NCBI RefSeq assembly: GCF_052065355.1
Contig: NZ_JBQHUF010000002.1
Coordinates: 1-64,000 of the forward strand
DNA length: 64,000 nucleotides
Source of the DNA: Flavonifractor sp052065355
GTDB taxonomy: Bacteria > Bacillota > Clostridia > Oscillospirales > Oscillospiraceae
Direction of reading: 5' to 3'
Of the stretch, positions 33,262 through 40,912 are shown in pieces. The position numbers were made by a program, and so were the translations under genes. The stretch's first letter is position 1. Every line of letters starts with the position of its first letter. The notes below the pieces were generated by a model. The model had not been told where the DNA came from, did not search any database, and saw only the letters and a list, made by a program, of their open reading frames with translations.

Positions 33262-34691
33262 CAGCGTGCCCCTCCTTTCGTCTCACAGGCCAGCAGCCAG
33301 GAGCCGGCCTTGTCCTGGGGGATGTCACCCGGTGAGCGCTTCTGCTCCCGGGCCAGCAGCTCCACCACCCGGGGACCACAGAAGCCTCCCTGGCAGCGAC
33401 CCAGCCCGGCTCCTGCCCGGCGCTTCACTCCGTCTACCGACCGGGGCGGGATGGGACTGGCCAGGGCGTCCAGGATCTCCCCCTCGGTGACGGTCTCGCA
33501 CCGGCAGATCACCCGGCCGTAGGCCGGATGCTTCGCCACCAGTTTGGCCTTTTCCTCCGGCGGCAGCTCCCGGAACCGGATCCGTTTCCGGCTGGCGGTG
33601 AAGTCCGCCTTCCGTTCCAGGGCCAGACCCGCTTGCCCCAGCAGCTCCACGGCGTACTCCCCGATGGCGGGGGCGGCGGACAGGCCAGGGGAGCAGATGC
33701 CTGCCAGGTCCAGGAAGTGAGGAGCGGCCTCCTGGATGATAAAGTCTCCGGTGTCGGCGGTTGACCGCACCCCGGCAAAGTTGCGGATGGAGGAGCGGAA
33801 CTCTACCGATGGTACCGAGCGCAGGGCGGTTTCCCGCACATAGGCCAGCCCGGAGCTGGTGGTGGAGGTGTCATTTCCCTCCACCGGCTCGGCGTTGGGG
33901 CCCACGATCAGGTTACCGTGAACGGTGGGAGCCACCAGCACCCCTTTACCCTTCTCGTTGGGGCACTGGAAGATCACCCGGCCCACCCGGTTTCCCTCGC
34001 TCTTGTCCAGCAGGAAGTACTGACCCCGGGAGGGGTGGATGGTAAAGGCGGGGGGTGCGGCCATCTCATGGATGGCCTGGGCGTCCAGTCCGGCGGCGTT
34101 GATTACGTACCGGGCTTCCAAAACGCCCCGGTTGGTCTCCACTTGCCAGCCGGTGTCCGTGGGGGTCAGGCCGGTGACGGCGGCCTCCAGATGAAGTTCC
34201 GCGCCGTTGCGCACTGCCGTCTCCGCCAGGGCCAGGCAGTACTCCCAGGGGGAGCAGATGGCGGCGGAGGGGGCGTGGAGGGCGGCAGTGACGGCGGGGG
34301 AGAGGTTAGGTTCCAGCGCCCGGGCCTGGTCGCCTGTCAGCAGGGCCAAGCCGGGCACGCCGTTCTGCACGCCGCGGCGGTACAGCTCCTCCAGGTGGGC
34401 ATTGTCCTCCGGGGAAAAGCCCAGCACCAGGGACCCGCAGGCCAGATAGGGCACATCCAGCTGGGCACACAGCTCCCGGGCCAGGGCGGAGCCCCGGACG
34501 TTGAGGCGCGCCATAAGAGAGCCGGGGATGGGATCATACCCGGCGTGGATGATGGCGGAGTTGGCCTTGGTGGTGCCGTTGGCCACATCGTTTTCCCGCT
34601 CCACGATCCCCACCCTGAGCTGATACTTGGACAGCTCAAAGGCAGTGGCCGCGCCCACGATGCCGCAGCCGATGATGAGAACGTCGTACAT
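33261..34691 (-). CDS. GlpA-like glycerol-3-phosphate dehydrogenase flavoprotein
   Basis: 476 residues. DAO-type FAD domain starting MYDVLIIGCGIVGAATAFELSK and a C-terminal BFD-like [2Fe-2S] domain with CRCETVTEGEI and CQGGFCGPRV. It should oxidise glycerol-3-phosphate to dihydroxyacetone phosphate; annotation pipelines may also call it an L-2-hydroxyglutarate oxidase homologue, but the glp context decides. ATG 34691 follows GGGAGG; an upstream extension would include a poly-Phe run and has no good start. Confidence 0.88.
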   Translation of the reverse strand: MYDVLIIGCGIVGAATAFELSKYQLRVGIVERENDVANGTTKANSAIIHAGYDPIPGSLMARLNVRGSALARELCAQLDVPYLACGSLVLGFSPEDNAHLEELYRRGVQNGVPGLALLTGDQARALEPNLSPAVTAALHAPSAAICSPWEYCLALAETAVRNGAELHLEAAVTGLTPTDTGWQVETNRGVLEARYVINAAGLDAQAIHEMAAPPAFTIHPSRGQYFLLDKSEGNRVGRVIFQCPNEKGKGVLVAPTVHGNLIVGPNAEPVEGNDTSTTSSGLAYVRETALRSVPSVEFRSSIRNFAGVRSTADTGDFIIQEAAPHFLDLAGICSPGLSAAPAIGEYAVELLGQAGLALERKADFTASRKRIRFRELPPEEKAKLVAKHPAYGRVICRCETVTEGEILDALASPIPPRSVDGVKRRAGAGLGRCQGGFCGPRVVELLAREQKRSPGDIPQDKAGSWLLACETKGGAR

Positions 34692-34815
34692 AGCAAAACC
34701 TCCCGTAAACCGTTGCTTAAAAAAGAAAAAAGAGCAAAACAGGACCGCCCCGGCAAGGGGCTGGCGCTGTTTCACTCTCACTCTCCGGAAACATCCTTAT
34801 GCAGTTGGTCCGCCG

Positions 34816-35385
34816 CTACATGCTCCAGACGGCGGGGTTGGTGGAGGATACCGCCACCGCTCCGGCCCCCAGGGCCCCGGTCACGTCCTCCTTGTCGGTA
34901 ATGAGTCCGCCGGCGATGATAGGCCGGCCGGTAGTGCGGCAGAGCTGCCGGATAATCTTAGGCATCAGCCCCGGCAGGACCTCCACCAGATCGGCGCTCT
35001 CTTGGGAGAAGTGGCGCTCTACGCTTTTTAAGGCCATGGAGTCCAGCAGAAAGATCCGCTGGATGGCTACCAGACCCAGCTCCCGGGCCCGGCGGGTGAG
35101 GGCGGGCTTGGTAGAGATCACCCCGTCGGCAGCGGTGCTCCGGGCGATAAAGTCGGCGGAGATCTCCCGGGTGGACAGACCCTCGATCAGATCCAGGTGG
35201 ACGAAGGCCCGCTTGCCTGCCTCCCGTACCCGGGCCACCGTGTCCCGGATGGTGAGGATGTCGCCATAAAGAAGAAAGAGGACTGATACGTCGCTGTCCA
35301 GGGCCCGGGCCAGACCGGCGGGGTCCTTGACTGCCGCGATCACCGGCCCGGCGTCCAGAAGCTCCAAAAGCTGATGGGTATCCAT
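34816..35385 (-). CDS. glpP: glycerol-3-phosphate-responsive antiterminator
   Basis: 189 residues of the GlpP family, a TIM-barrel-like RNA-binding regulator that, with glycerol-3-phosphate, prevents termination in glp leaders. Recognisable parts are GPVIAAVKDP, FLLYGDI, VHLDLIEGL, STKPAL and the C-terminal RPIIAGGLITDKEDV. ATG 35385 follows GGAGGG; a slightly longer frame to 35412 lacks a site. First gene of the operon, directly behind a leader terminator, and 124 bases before the GlpA-like gene. Confidence 0.93.
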   Translation of the reverse strand: MDTHQLLELLDAGPVIAAVKDPAGLARALDSDVSVLFLLYGDILTIRDTVARVREAGKRAFVHLDLIEGLSTREISADFIARSTAADGVISTKPALTRRARELGLVAIQRIFLLDSMALKSVERHFSQESADLVEVLPGLMPKIIRQLCRTTGRPIIAGGLITDKEDVTGALGAGAVAVSSTNPAVWSM

Positions 35386-35425
35386 ACTGTGTCCCTCCAA
35401 GATGCAAACCAACAGCCCGACGCAA

Positions 35426-35460
35426 AGAAAAAGCGCAAAGCGGCCTGAACCACTCTGCGC
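35426..35460 (-). terminator. leader terminator of glpP operon, probable GlpP target
   Basis: On the minus strand GCGCAGAGTGG (35450-35460) pairs with CCGCTTTGCGC (35433-35443), two positions being G-U, followed by TTTTTCTTT. It sits between promoter and glpP, where antitermination would turn the operon on. Confidence 0.75.
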
Positions 35461-35490
35461 ATCTCAACATCTCTGCACCAGTGTATCTTT

Positions 35491-35519
35491 ATCATAGCAG
35501 GGCGTGATAGGAAATGCAA
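35491..35519 (-). promoter_or_regulatory. glpP operon promoter
   Basis: -35 TTGCAT (35514-35519) and -10 TATGAT (35491-35496) on the minus strand with a 17-base spacer, just before the leader terminator. Confidence 0.65.
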
Positions 35520-35595
35520 GGGGATGGCAACTCCGCCGGATGTAAAATACGCCTTGCTGTTTTGTTGCAATATGCACAAAAAATAAAACTTGTAC

Positions 35596-35624
35596 TTGAC
35601 AAGATGGGTTGGCTTTGCTAATGT
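35596..35624 (+). promoter_or_regulatory. promoter of membrane hydrolase gene
   Basis: -35 TTGACA (35596-35601), 17 bases, -10 TAATGT (35619-35624). It faces away from the glp promoter. Confidence 0.6.
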
Positions 35625-35629
35625 GAATT

Positions 35630-35700
35630 TAACAGAATAAAGCTCATGAGTGATGGAGAGAGAGCATGACTGCCAGCCAGGGTGTCATGCTCTTTTTGCG
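35630..35700 (+). terminator. leader terminator before membrane hydrolase
   Basis: AGAGCATGAC (35661-35670) and GTCATGCTCT (35684-35693) pair perfectly around 13 bases and are followed by TTTTT. Together with the 35 bases after the promoter it forms a short attenuated leader. I could not match it to a known riboswitch or protein-binding leader. Confidence 0.7.
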
Positions 35701-35778
35701 CGCTGGGGGGTGTTGGTGTCAGAGTACGTTCCGGAACTGTAAATACAAAATGTGAAAGAAAAAGGGAGGAGCACCACC

Positions 35779-37644
35779 ATGTCAAAAGAAAACCGCAGCG
35801 TTAGGCGGAAATGGCCTGCTATCTTGTTGGCAATATCCCTGTGCCTGTGCCTGATCAGTATGATTATATCCTCGGCTATTCAGGGCGGTTTTGGAAGCGT
35901 CCATGTGGAAGAACTCCGGCTCATTGACTCTTCCGGATATGCTGTCAGCGTACAGCTGTACCGGCCGGATACGGCCACAGCGGAAAATCCGGCCCCATGC
36001 ATCATTACAGTGGAGGGCTGGTATAACAATAAGGAGATGCAGGACCTTTACTCCATCGAATATGCCCGCAGAGGTTATGTGGTGCTGGCGGTGGATATGC
36101 ACGGCCACGGCGACAGCGAGGCCACGGGTGCGGAGGACCTGTACAGCTCTGCCGTAGGCGTGGATGCAGCGGTGGTACAGGCCAGTACGCTGCCCTATGT
36201 GGATACCAGCCGCATCGGCGTTACCGGCCATTCCAGCGGCGGCGCTTCCTGCAATATGCTGGTGGCCATCGACAACGAGCGGGAGCAGCCCCTGATCAGC
36301 GCGGTTCTGTTCCAGGCGGCTACCTGGGTGGACGATCTGGGCAATGACCACAGCGCGGACTTCGGTGACAGAAGCGTTGGTATCATTGCGGACAAATATG
36401 ATGAGTTCTTCTTCTGGACGGAAGGGGAGAACGGTGAGACCGTGGCGCCCCGGGACTTCCTGTCCACCAATGACGCCAAGAATTTCGTCAACTTCAACCA
36501 GGGCGCCGACGGTGTAGACGGCGACGTGGTCCCCGGTCAGTATTACGAGAGCGGAGACGCCTTCCGTGTGATTTATCAGCCTACCTGCACCCATCCTCAG
36601 GTGCATTTCTCCGGTGAGTGCGTGGGCTACGGCGTACAGTTCTTCCAGGACGCGCTGGGCGCGCCCAACCCGCTGCCTGCCTCTGACCAGGTCTGGCAGG
36701 TGAAGACGGCCTTTGACTTTGTGGGACTGGTGGGAATCGTCCTGTTCCTGCTCTCCTTCGTTTTGGTGATGCTGGATGTTCCGTTCTTTGCCGTGCTGAA
36801 GGAAAAAGAACTGGTGCAGCCCCTGGCCGTGGACGGCGGAGGCAAACTCTGGTTCTGGCTCTCCTTGGCCTGCTGCGCTGTGTTCTCCGGCGTGAGCTAT
36901 ATGTGGGCCATCCAGAATATTTACTCCAAGACCACGTCGGTATTCCCCCAGACCGGGCCGCTGACCATGGGCGTGTGGTGTGTCCTGTCCGGTGTGTTTG
37001 CCCTGATTCTTCTGGCCATCTATGCCTTTACCTACGGAAAGAGCCACGGATTTTCCGCTGCTGCCCGCGGCATTACCATGAGCGGAAGCAAGCTGCTGCG
37101 CACCATCCTGCTGGCGCTGCTGGCGTGTGGCCTGGCTTTCCTGATCCTGTTCTTCGCCGACTACTTCTTTAAGACAGATTTCCGCCTGTGGGTCCTGACT
37201 CTGAAGGCCTTTGATGCGGACAAGGTCCTCATTGCCCTGCGCTATCTACCTTTGTTCCTGGTCTATTACATCATCAATTCCGTGGCGGTCAATTGCTTCA
37301 ACTACAATACCATCGGCGGCAAGAAGGGCTTTGGCAACATCTTGATCCTGGCGGTGTTCAACATCCTGGGCGCGCTGGGCTTCCTGGCCATCCAGTACGG
37401 CACCTTCTTCAGCACCGGCCTTTTGAAGTGGTATGCCACCGAGGGGCTGCGCATCAGCGGCATCTGGCTCTATCCTGCCATCGTCTATCTGTTTGTGACC
37501 CCCATTCTCAGCCGTGTGGTGTATAAGCGTACCAAGAACCCCTACCTCTTTGGCATCATCAGCGCGGTGCTCATTACCATCATGGCCGTGGCCAACACCA
37601 CCACCCTTCTGGGCGGCGGAGCGGTCGTTGCGTCTAATTACTAA
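35779..37644 (+). CDS. alpha/beta hydrolase with C-terminal multi-pass membrane domain
   Basis: 621 residues. An N-terminal signal anchor (about 14-36), then an alpha/beta hydrolase (YVVLAVDMHGHGDS oxyanion region and GHSSGGA nucleophile elbow, Ser about 145), then about eight transmembrane helices from residue 315 to the end. The hydrolase domain would lie outside the membrane. The architecture occurs in uncharacterised Firmicutes proteins; the substrate is unknown (lipid, peptide or glycan ester all possible). ATG 35779 follows GGGAGGAG. Monocistronic behind an attenuator-like leader. Confidence 0.8.
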   Translation: MSKENRSVRRKWPAILLAISLCLCLISMIISSAIQGGFGSVHVEELRLIDSSGYAVSVQLYRPDTATAENPAPCIITVEGWYNNKEMQDLYSIEYARRGYVVLAVDMHGHGDSEATGAEDLYSSAVGVDAAVVQASTLPYVDTSRIGVTGHSSGGASCNMLVAIDNEREQPLISAVLFQAATWVDDLGNDHSADFGDRSVGIIADKYDEFFFWTEGENGETVAPRDFLSTNDAKNFVNFNQGADGVDGDVVPGQYYESGDAFRVIYQPTCTHPQVHFSGECVGYGVQFFQDALGAPNPLPASDQVWQVKTAFDFVGLVGIVLFLLSFVLVMLDVPFFAVLKEKELVQPLAVDGGGKLWFWLSLACCAVFSGVSYMWAIQNIYSKTTSVFPQTGPLTMGVWCVLSGVFALILLAIYAFTYGKSHGFSAAARGITMSGSKLLRTILLALLACGLAFLILFFADYFFKTDFRLWVLTLKAFDADKVLIALRYLPLFLVYYIINSVAVNCFNYNTIGGKKGFGNILILAVFNILGALGFLAIQYGTFFSTGLLKWYATEGLRISGIWLYPAIVYLFVTPILSRVVYKRTKNPYLFGIISAVLITIMAVANTTTLLGGGAVVASNY

Positions 37645-37667
37645 GTACAGACTTCGTCCGGCCATGC

Positions 37668-37697
37668 TTGACAAAGCGTCGTTGGTCGTGGTATAAA
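37668..37697 (+). promoter_or_regulatory. promoter of ZTP-regulated pfl operon
   Basis: -35 TTGACA (37668-37673), 18 bases, -10 TATAAA (37692-37697), placing the transcript start immediately before the aptamer. Confidence 0.65.
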
Positions 37698-37701
37698 AGG
37701 A

Positions 37702-37808
37702 ACATCATATGACTGACGGATAATGTGGAGCCTACCACATGGAGTATGATTAAGAAAAAGCCGACCGTCTGGGCGAGAAAAGCCCGGACTGTCGGCTTTT
37801 CTTTTTTT
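37702..37808 (+). ncRNA. ZTP riboswitch (pfl motif) with terminator
   Basis: The conserved elements of RF01750 are present in order: GACTGACGG, TGTGGAG-cct-ACCACATGGAG, a short linker, and the pseudoknot/J3 element GCCGACCGTCTGGGC (37760-37774). The last element also forms the left arm of a terminator with GCCCGGACTGTCGGC followed by a T-rich run (37797-37808), so ZTP/ZMP binding should block termination. It lies between a good promoter and pflA, coupling formate-generating PFL to a shortage of 10-formyl-tetrahydrofolate. The family call rests on motif order read by eye. Confidence 0.88.
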
Positions 37809-37827
37809 GCAAAGGAGGCATATCCAC

Positions 37828-38562
37828 ATGACGAGCGGGCGGGTCCACTCCCTGGAGTCCATGGGCCTGGTGGACGGCCCGGGCATCCGGACGGTGGTCT
37901 TTCTCCAGGGCTGCGCTCTGCGCTGCCAGTACTGCCACAACCCGGACACCTGGGCTGTGGAAAACCCGGCGGCGGAGGCGTACACCCCCGGCGGGCTGGT
38001 GGAAAAGCTGCTCCGGTTCAAGCCCTACTTCGGAACCACCGGCGGAGTGACCTTTTCCGGCGGCGAGCCCCTGCTGCAGCCGGACTTTCTGGCTGAAACC
38101 CTGGCCCTGTGCCAGCAAGAGGGTATCCACACCTGCCTGGACACGGCGGGCTGCGGACTGGGGGAGTACGGCCCCATTTTACGGCACACCGACCTGATCC
38201 TGCTGGATGTGAAGCACTGGGACCCGGAGGGGTACCGGCAGGTCATCGGCCGCTCCATGGCGGCCTTTGACCGCTTCCTGGAGCAGGCCCAGCGGGCGGA
38301 GATCCCCTTGTGGGTGCGCCATGTGGCAGTGCCCGGCCTCACCGACGAAGAGTCCCACCTGGAGGGGCTGGAGCGATACCTGAAAACCATCCGGCACATC
38401 CGGCGGGTGGAGCTGCTGCCCTACCACACTCTGGGGGTCCACAAGTACGCCGCCCTGGGCATTCCCTATCCCCTGGAGGGGGTGCCGCCCCTGGAGGGAA
38501 AGACCCTGGCGGACTGGAACAGAAGATTGAATGAGACTTGCTGTGAAAAGGAGTATTTATGA
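37828..38562 (+). CDS. pflA: pyruvate formate-lyase activating enzyme
   Basis: 244 residues, radical SAM protein with CALRCQYC (CX3CX2C, residues 30-37), GGVTFSGGEPLLQ and a C-terminal half typical for PflA (LLPYHTLGVHKYAALG). It installs the glycyl radical in PflB using SAM and a [4Fe-4S] cluster. ATG 37828 has AAAGGAGG upstream, just past the riboswitch terminator. Overlaps pflB by four bases. Confidence 0.96.
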   Translation: MTSGRVHSLESMGLVDGPGIRTVVFLQGCALRCQYCHNPDTWAVENPAAEAYTPGGLVEKLLRFKPYFGTTGGVTFSGGEPLLQPDFLAETLALCQQEGIHTCLDTAGCGLGEYGPILRHTDLILLDVKHWDPEGYRQVIGRSMAAFDRFLEQAQRAEIPLWVRHVAVPGLTDEESHLEGLERYLKTIRHIRRVELLPYHTLGVHKYAALGIPYPLEGVPPLEGKTLADWNRRLNETCCEKEYL

Positions 38563-40802
38563 GCATCGACGTGAATTGTACCGCCTGGCAGGGTTTTCGC
38601 ACCGGCGAGTGGCGGCATTTGGTGAATGTCCGTAATTTTATTCAGAAGAATTACACTCCGTATTCGGGTGAGGGGGATTTTCTGGCCGGAATATCCACAA
38701 GAACGGCGGAAGTGTGGAAAAAAGCCCAGGCCCTGATCATCGAAGAGGTGAAAAAGGGGATCATCGATGTGGAGACCCACGCCGTCTCCGGCATCGACAA
38801 TTTTGCCCCTGGCTACATCGACCGGGACAACGAGGTCATTGTGGGCCTCCAGACCGACGCACCTCTCAAGCGCATCGTCAACCCATTCGGCGGCATCCGC
38901 AACGCCGCCTCCGCCCTGGAGCAGTACGGCTACCAGCTGGATCCGGAAATCGAGCGCCACTTCCGGCTCTACCGCAAGACCCACAACGAGGGCGTGTTTG
39001 ACGCCTACCCGGAGCGCACCCGCCTGGCCCGCCACGCCGGCTTGCTCACCGGCCTGCCCGACGCCTATGGCCGGGGCCGCATCGTGGGGGACTACCGCCG
39101 GGTGCCCCTGTACGGCACCGACTTCCTCATTGAGGAGAAGGAAAAGGACCTGGACATGATCGACGGTCCTATGACTGACGAGCGCATCCGCCTGCGGGAG
39201 GAGGTCCAGATGCAGATCCGAGCTCTGCGGGAGATGGCCTCCATGGCCGCCAAATACGGCTGCGACATTACCCGCCCGGCGGAAAACGCCCATGAGGCGG
39301 TGCAGAACCTGTACATGGCCTACCTAGCGGGCATCAAGGAGAACAACGGCGCCGCCACATCCCTAGGCCGGGTGTCCACCTTCCTGGATATCTACATCCA
39401 GCGGGATCTGGAGCGGGGCGTGCTGGACGAGGAGGGCGCCCAGGAGCTCATCGACCAGTTCGTCATCAAGCTGCGGCTGGTGCGCCACCTGCGCACCCCG
39501 GAGTACAACGAACTGTTCGGCGGCGATCCCACCTGGGTCACTGAGTCCATCGGCGGTATGGGGGTGGACGGCCGCACCCTGGTGACCAAGAGTTCCTTCC
39601 GCATGCTCCACACCCTCACCAACCTGGGTACCGCCCCCGAGCCCAACCTGACAGTGCTGTGGAGCCCTCACCTGCCCCAGGGCTTCAAGGACTACTGCGC
39701 CAAAATGAGCATCGACACCGACTCCATCCAGTACGAGAGCGACGAGCTGATGCGCCCCATGTACGGGGACGACTACTGCATCGCCTGCTGCGTGTCCGCC
39801 ATGGCGGTGGGCAAGCAGATGCAGTTCTTCGGCGCCCGGGCCAACCTGGCCAAGAGCCTGCTGTACGCCATCAACGGCGGCGTGGATGAGAAGAAGGGGG
39901 GCGTCATTGTCCCCGGCATCCAGCACGACATGGACGAGGTGCTGGACTACCCCAAGGTGCTGGGCAACTATAAAAAAGTACTCGCCTACGTGGCGGAACT
40001 GTACGTGGACACCATCAACATCATCCACTACATGCACGACAAGTACGCCTATGAAAGCAGCCAGATGGCCCTCCACGACACCCTGGTGGAGCGGCTGGCC
40101 GCCTTCGGCGTGGCGGGCCTGTCCATCGCTGCCGACTCCCTGTCCACCATCAAGTTCGCCAAGGTGCGGCCCATCCGCAATGAGGAGGGCATCGCTGTGG
40201 ACTTTGAAGTGGAAGGAGATTTCCCCAAGTACGGCAACGACGACGACCGGGTGGACGACATTGCCGTGGAGCTGGTGTCCTACTTCTCCGCCGAGCTGAA
40301 AAAACACCCCCTGTACCGGAACGCCATCCATACCCTCTCCGCCCTCACCATTACCTCCAACGTGATGTACGGCAAAAAGACCGGCGCCACCCCCGACGGG
40401 CGCAAGGCTGGAGAGCCCTTCGCCCCCGGCGCCAACCCCATGCACGGTCGGGACAAGAGCGGAGCCCTGGCCTCCCTCAACTCGGTGGCCAAGATCCCCT
40501 ACCGGGCGGTGTGTCAGGACGGCGTGTCCAACACCTTCTCCATCGTGCCTGCCGCCCTGGGCAAGACGGAGAGCGAGCGGGTGGATAACCTGGTGCACAT
40601 CCTGGACGGCTACTTCCTCCAGGGTGCCCACCACCTGAACGTGAATGTGATGAACCGGCAGCTGCTGGTGGACGCCATGGAGCACCCCGAGCAGTACCCT
40701 ACCCTCACCATCCGGGTCTCCGGCTACGCGGTGAATTTTGCCCGCCTCAGCCGGGAGCAGCAGCTGGAGGTCATTAAACGCACCTTCCACGACCAGATGT
40801 AA
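38559..40802 (+). CDS. pflB: pyruvate formate-lyase (formate C-acetyltransferase)
   Basis: 747 residues, full length. The two active-site cysteines are in DDYCIACCVSAMAVGKQ (CC near residue 412), and the C-terminal glycyl-radical loop RVSGYAVNFARLSREQQ is intact. It converts pyruvate and CoA to acetyl-CoA and formate, a central step of fermentation and a source of one-carbon units for purines. Downstream of pflA in one transcript under the ZTP riboswitch. The sequence between CC and the radical loop matches genuine PFL rather than glycerol dehydratase-type homologues. Confidence 0.97.
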   Translation: MSIDVNCTAWQGFRTGEWRHLVNVRNFIQKNYTPYSGEGDFLAGISTRTAEVWKKAQALIIEEVKKGIIDVETHAVSGIDNFAPGYIDRDNEVIVGLQTDAPLKRIVNPFGGIRNAASALEQYGYQLDPEIERHFRLYRKTHNEGVFDAYPERTRLARHAGLLTGLPDAYGRGRIVGDYRRVPLYGTDFLIEEKEKDLDMIDGPMTDERIRLREEVQMQIRALREMASMAAKYGCDITRPAENAHEAVQNLYMAYLAGIKENNGAATSLGRVSTFLDIYIQRDLERGVLDEEGAQELIDQFVIKLRLVRHLRTPEYNELFGGDPTWVTESIGGMGVDGRTLVTKSSFRMLHTLTNLGTAPEPNLTVLWSPHLPQGFKDYCAKMSIDTDSIQYESDELMRPMYGDDYCIACCVSAMAVGKQMQFFGARANLAKSLLYAINGGVDEKKGGVIVPGIQHDMDEVLDYPKVLGNYKKVLAYVAELYVDTINIIHYMHDKYAYESSQMALHDTLVERLAAFGVAGLSIAADSLSTIKFAKVRPIRNEEGIAVDFEVEGDFPKYGNDDDRVDDIAVELVSYFSAELKKHPLYRNAIHTLSALTITSNVMYGKKTGATPDGRKAGEPFAPGANPMHGRDKSGALASLNSVAKIPYRAVCQDGVSNTFSIVPAALGKTESERVDNLVHILDGYFLQGAHHLNVNVMNRQLLVDAMEHPEQYPTLTIRVSGYAVNFARLSREQQLEVIKRTFHDQM

Positions 40803-40834
40803 GGACCGTTTCTGTATTGTAACCAAATATGCCT

Positions 40835-40887
40835 TGACAAAAAGAGGTTACAGTTGTACCCTGAGTATACGAAGGGTACAACTGCAA
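40835..40887 (+). promoter_or_regulatory. promoter with paired BlaI-type operators
   Basis: -35 TTGACA (40835-40840) is followed by TACAGTTGTA (40850-40859) and TACAACTGCA (40878-40887), both close to the BlaI/MecI half-site pattern TACAnnTGTA, 28 bases apart. They also form a larger inverted repeat with AGTTGTACCCT/AGGGTACAACT arms. The downstream BlaI-like protein is the obvious binder. Confidence 0.7.
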
Positions 40888-40912
40888 CCTTGATTTGTTT
40901 GGAGGGAGCATC

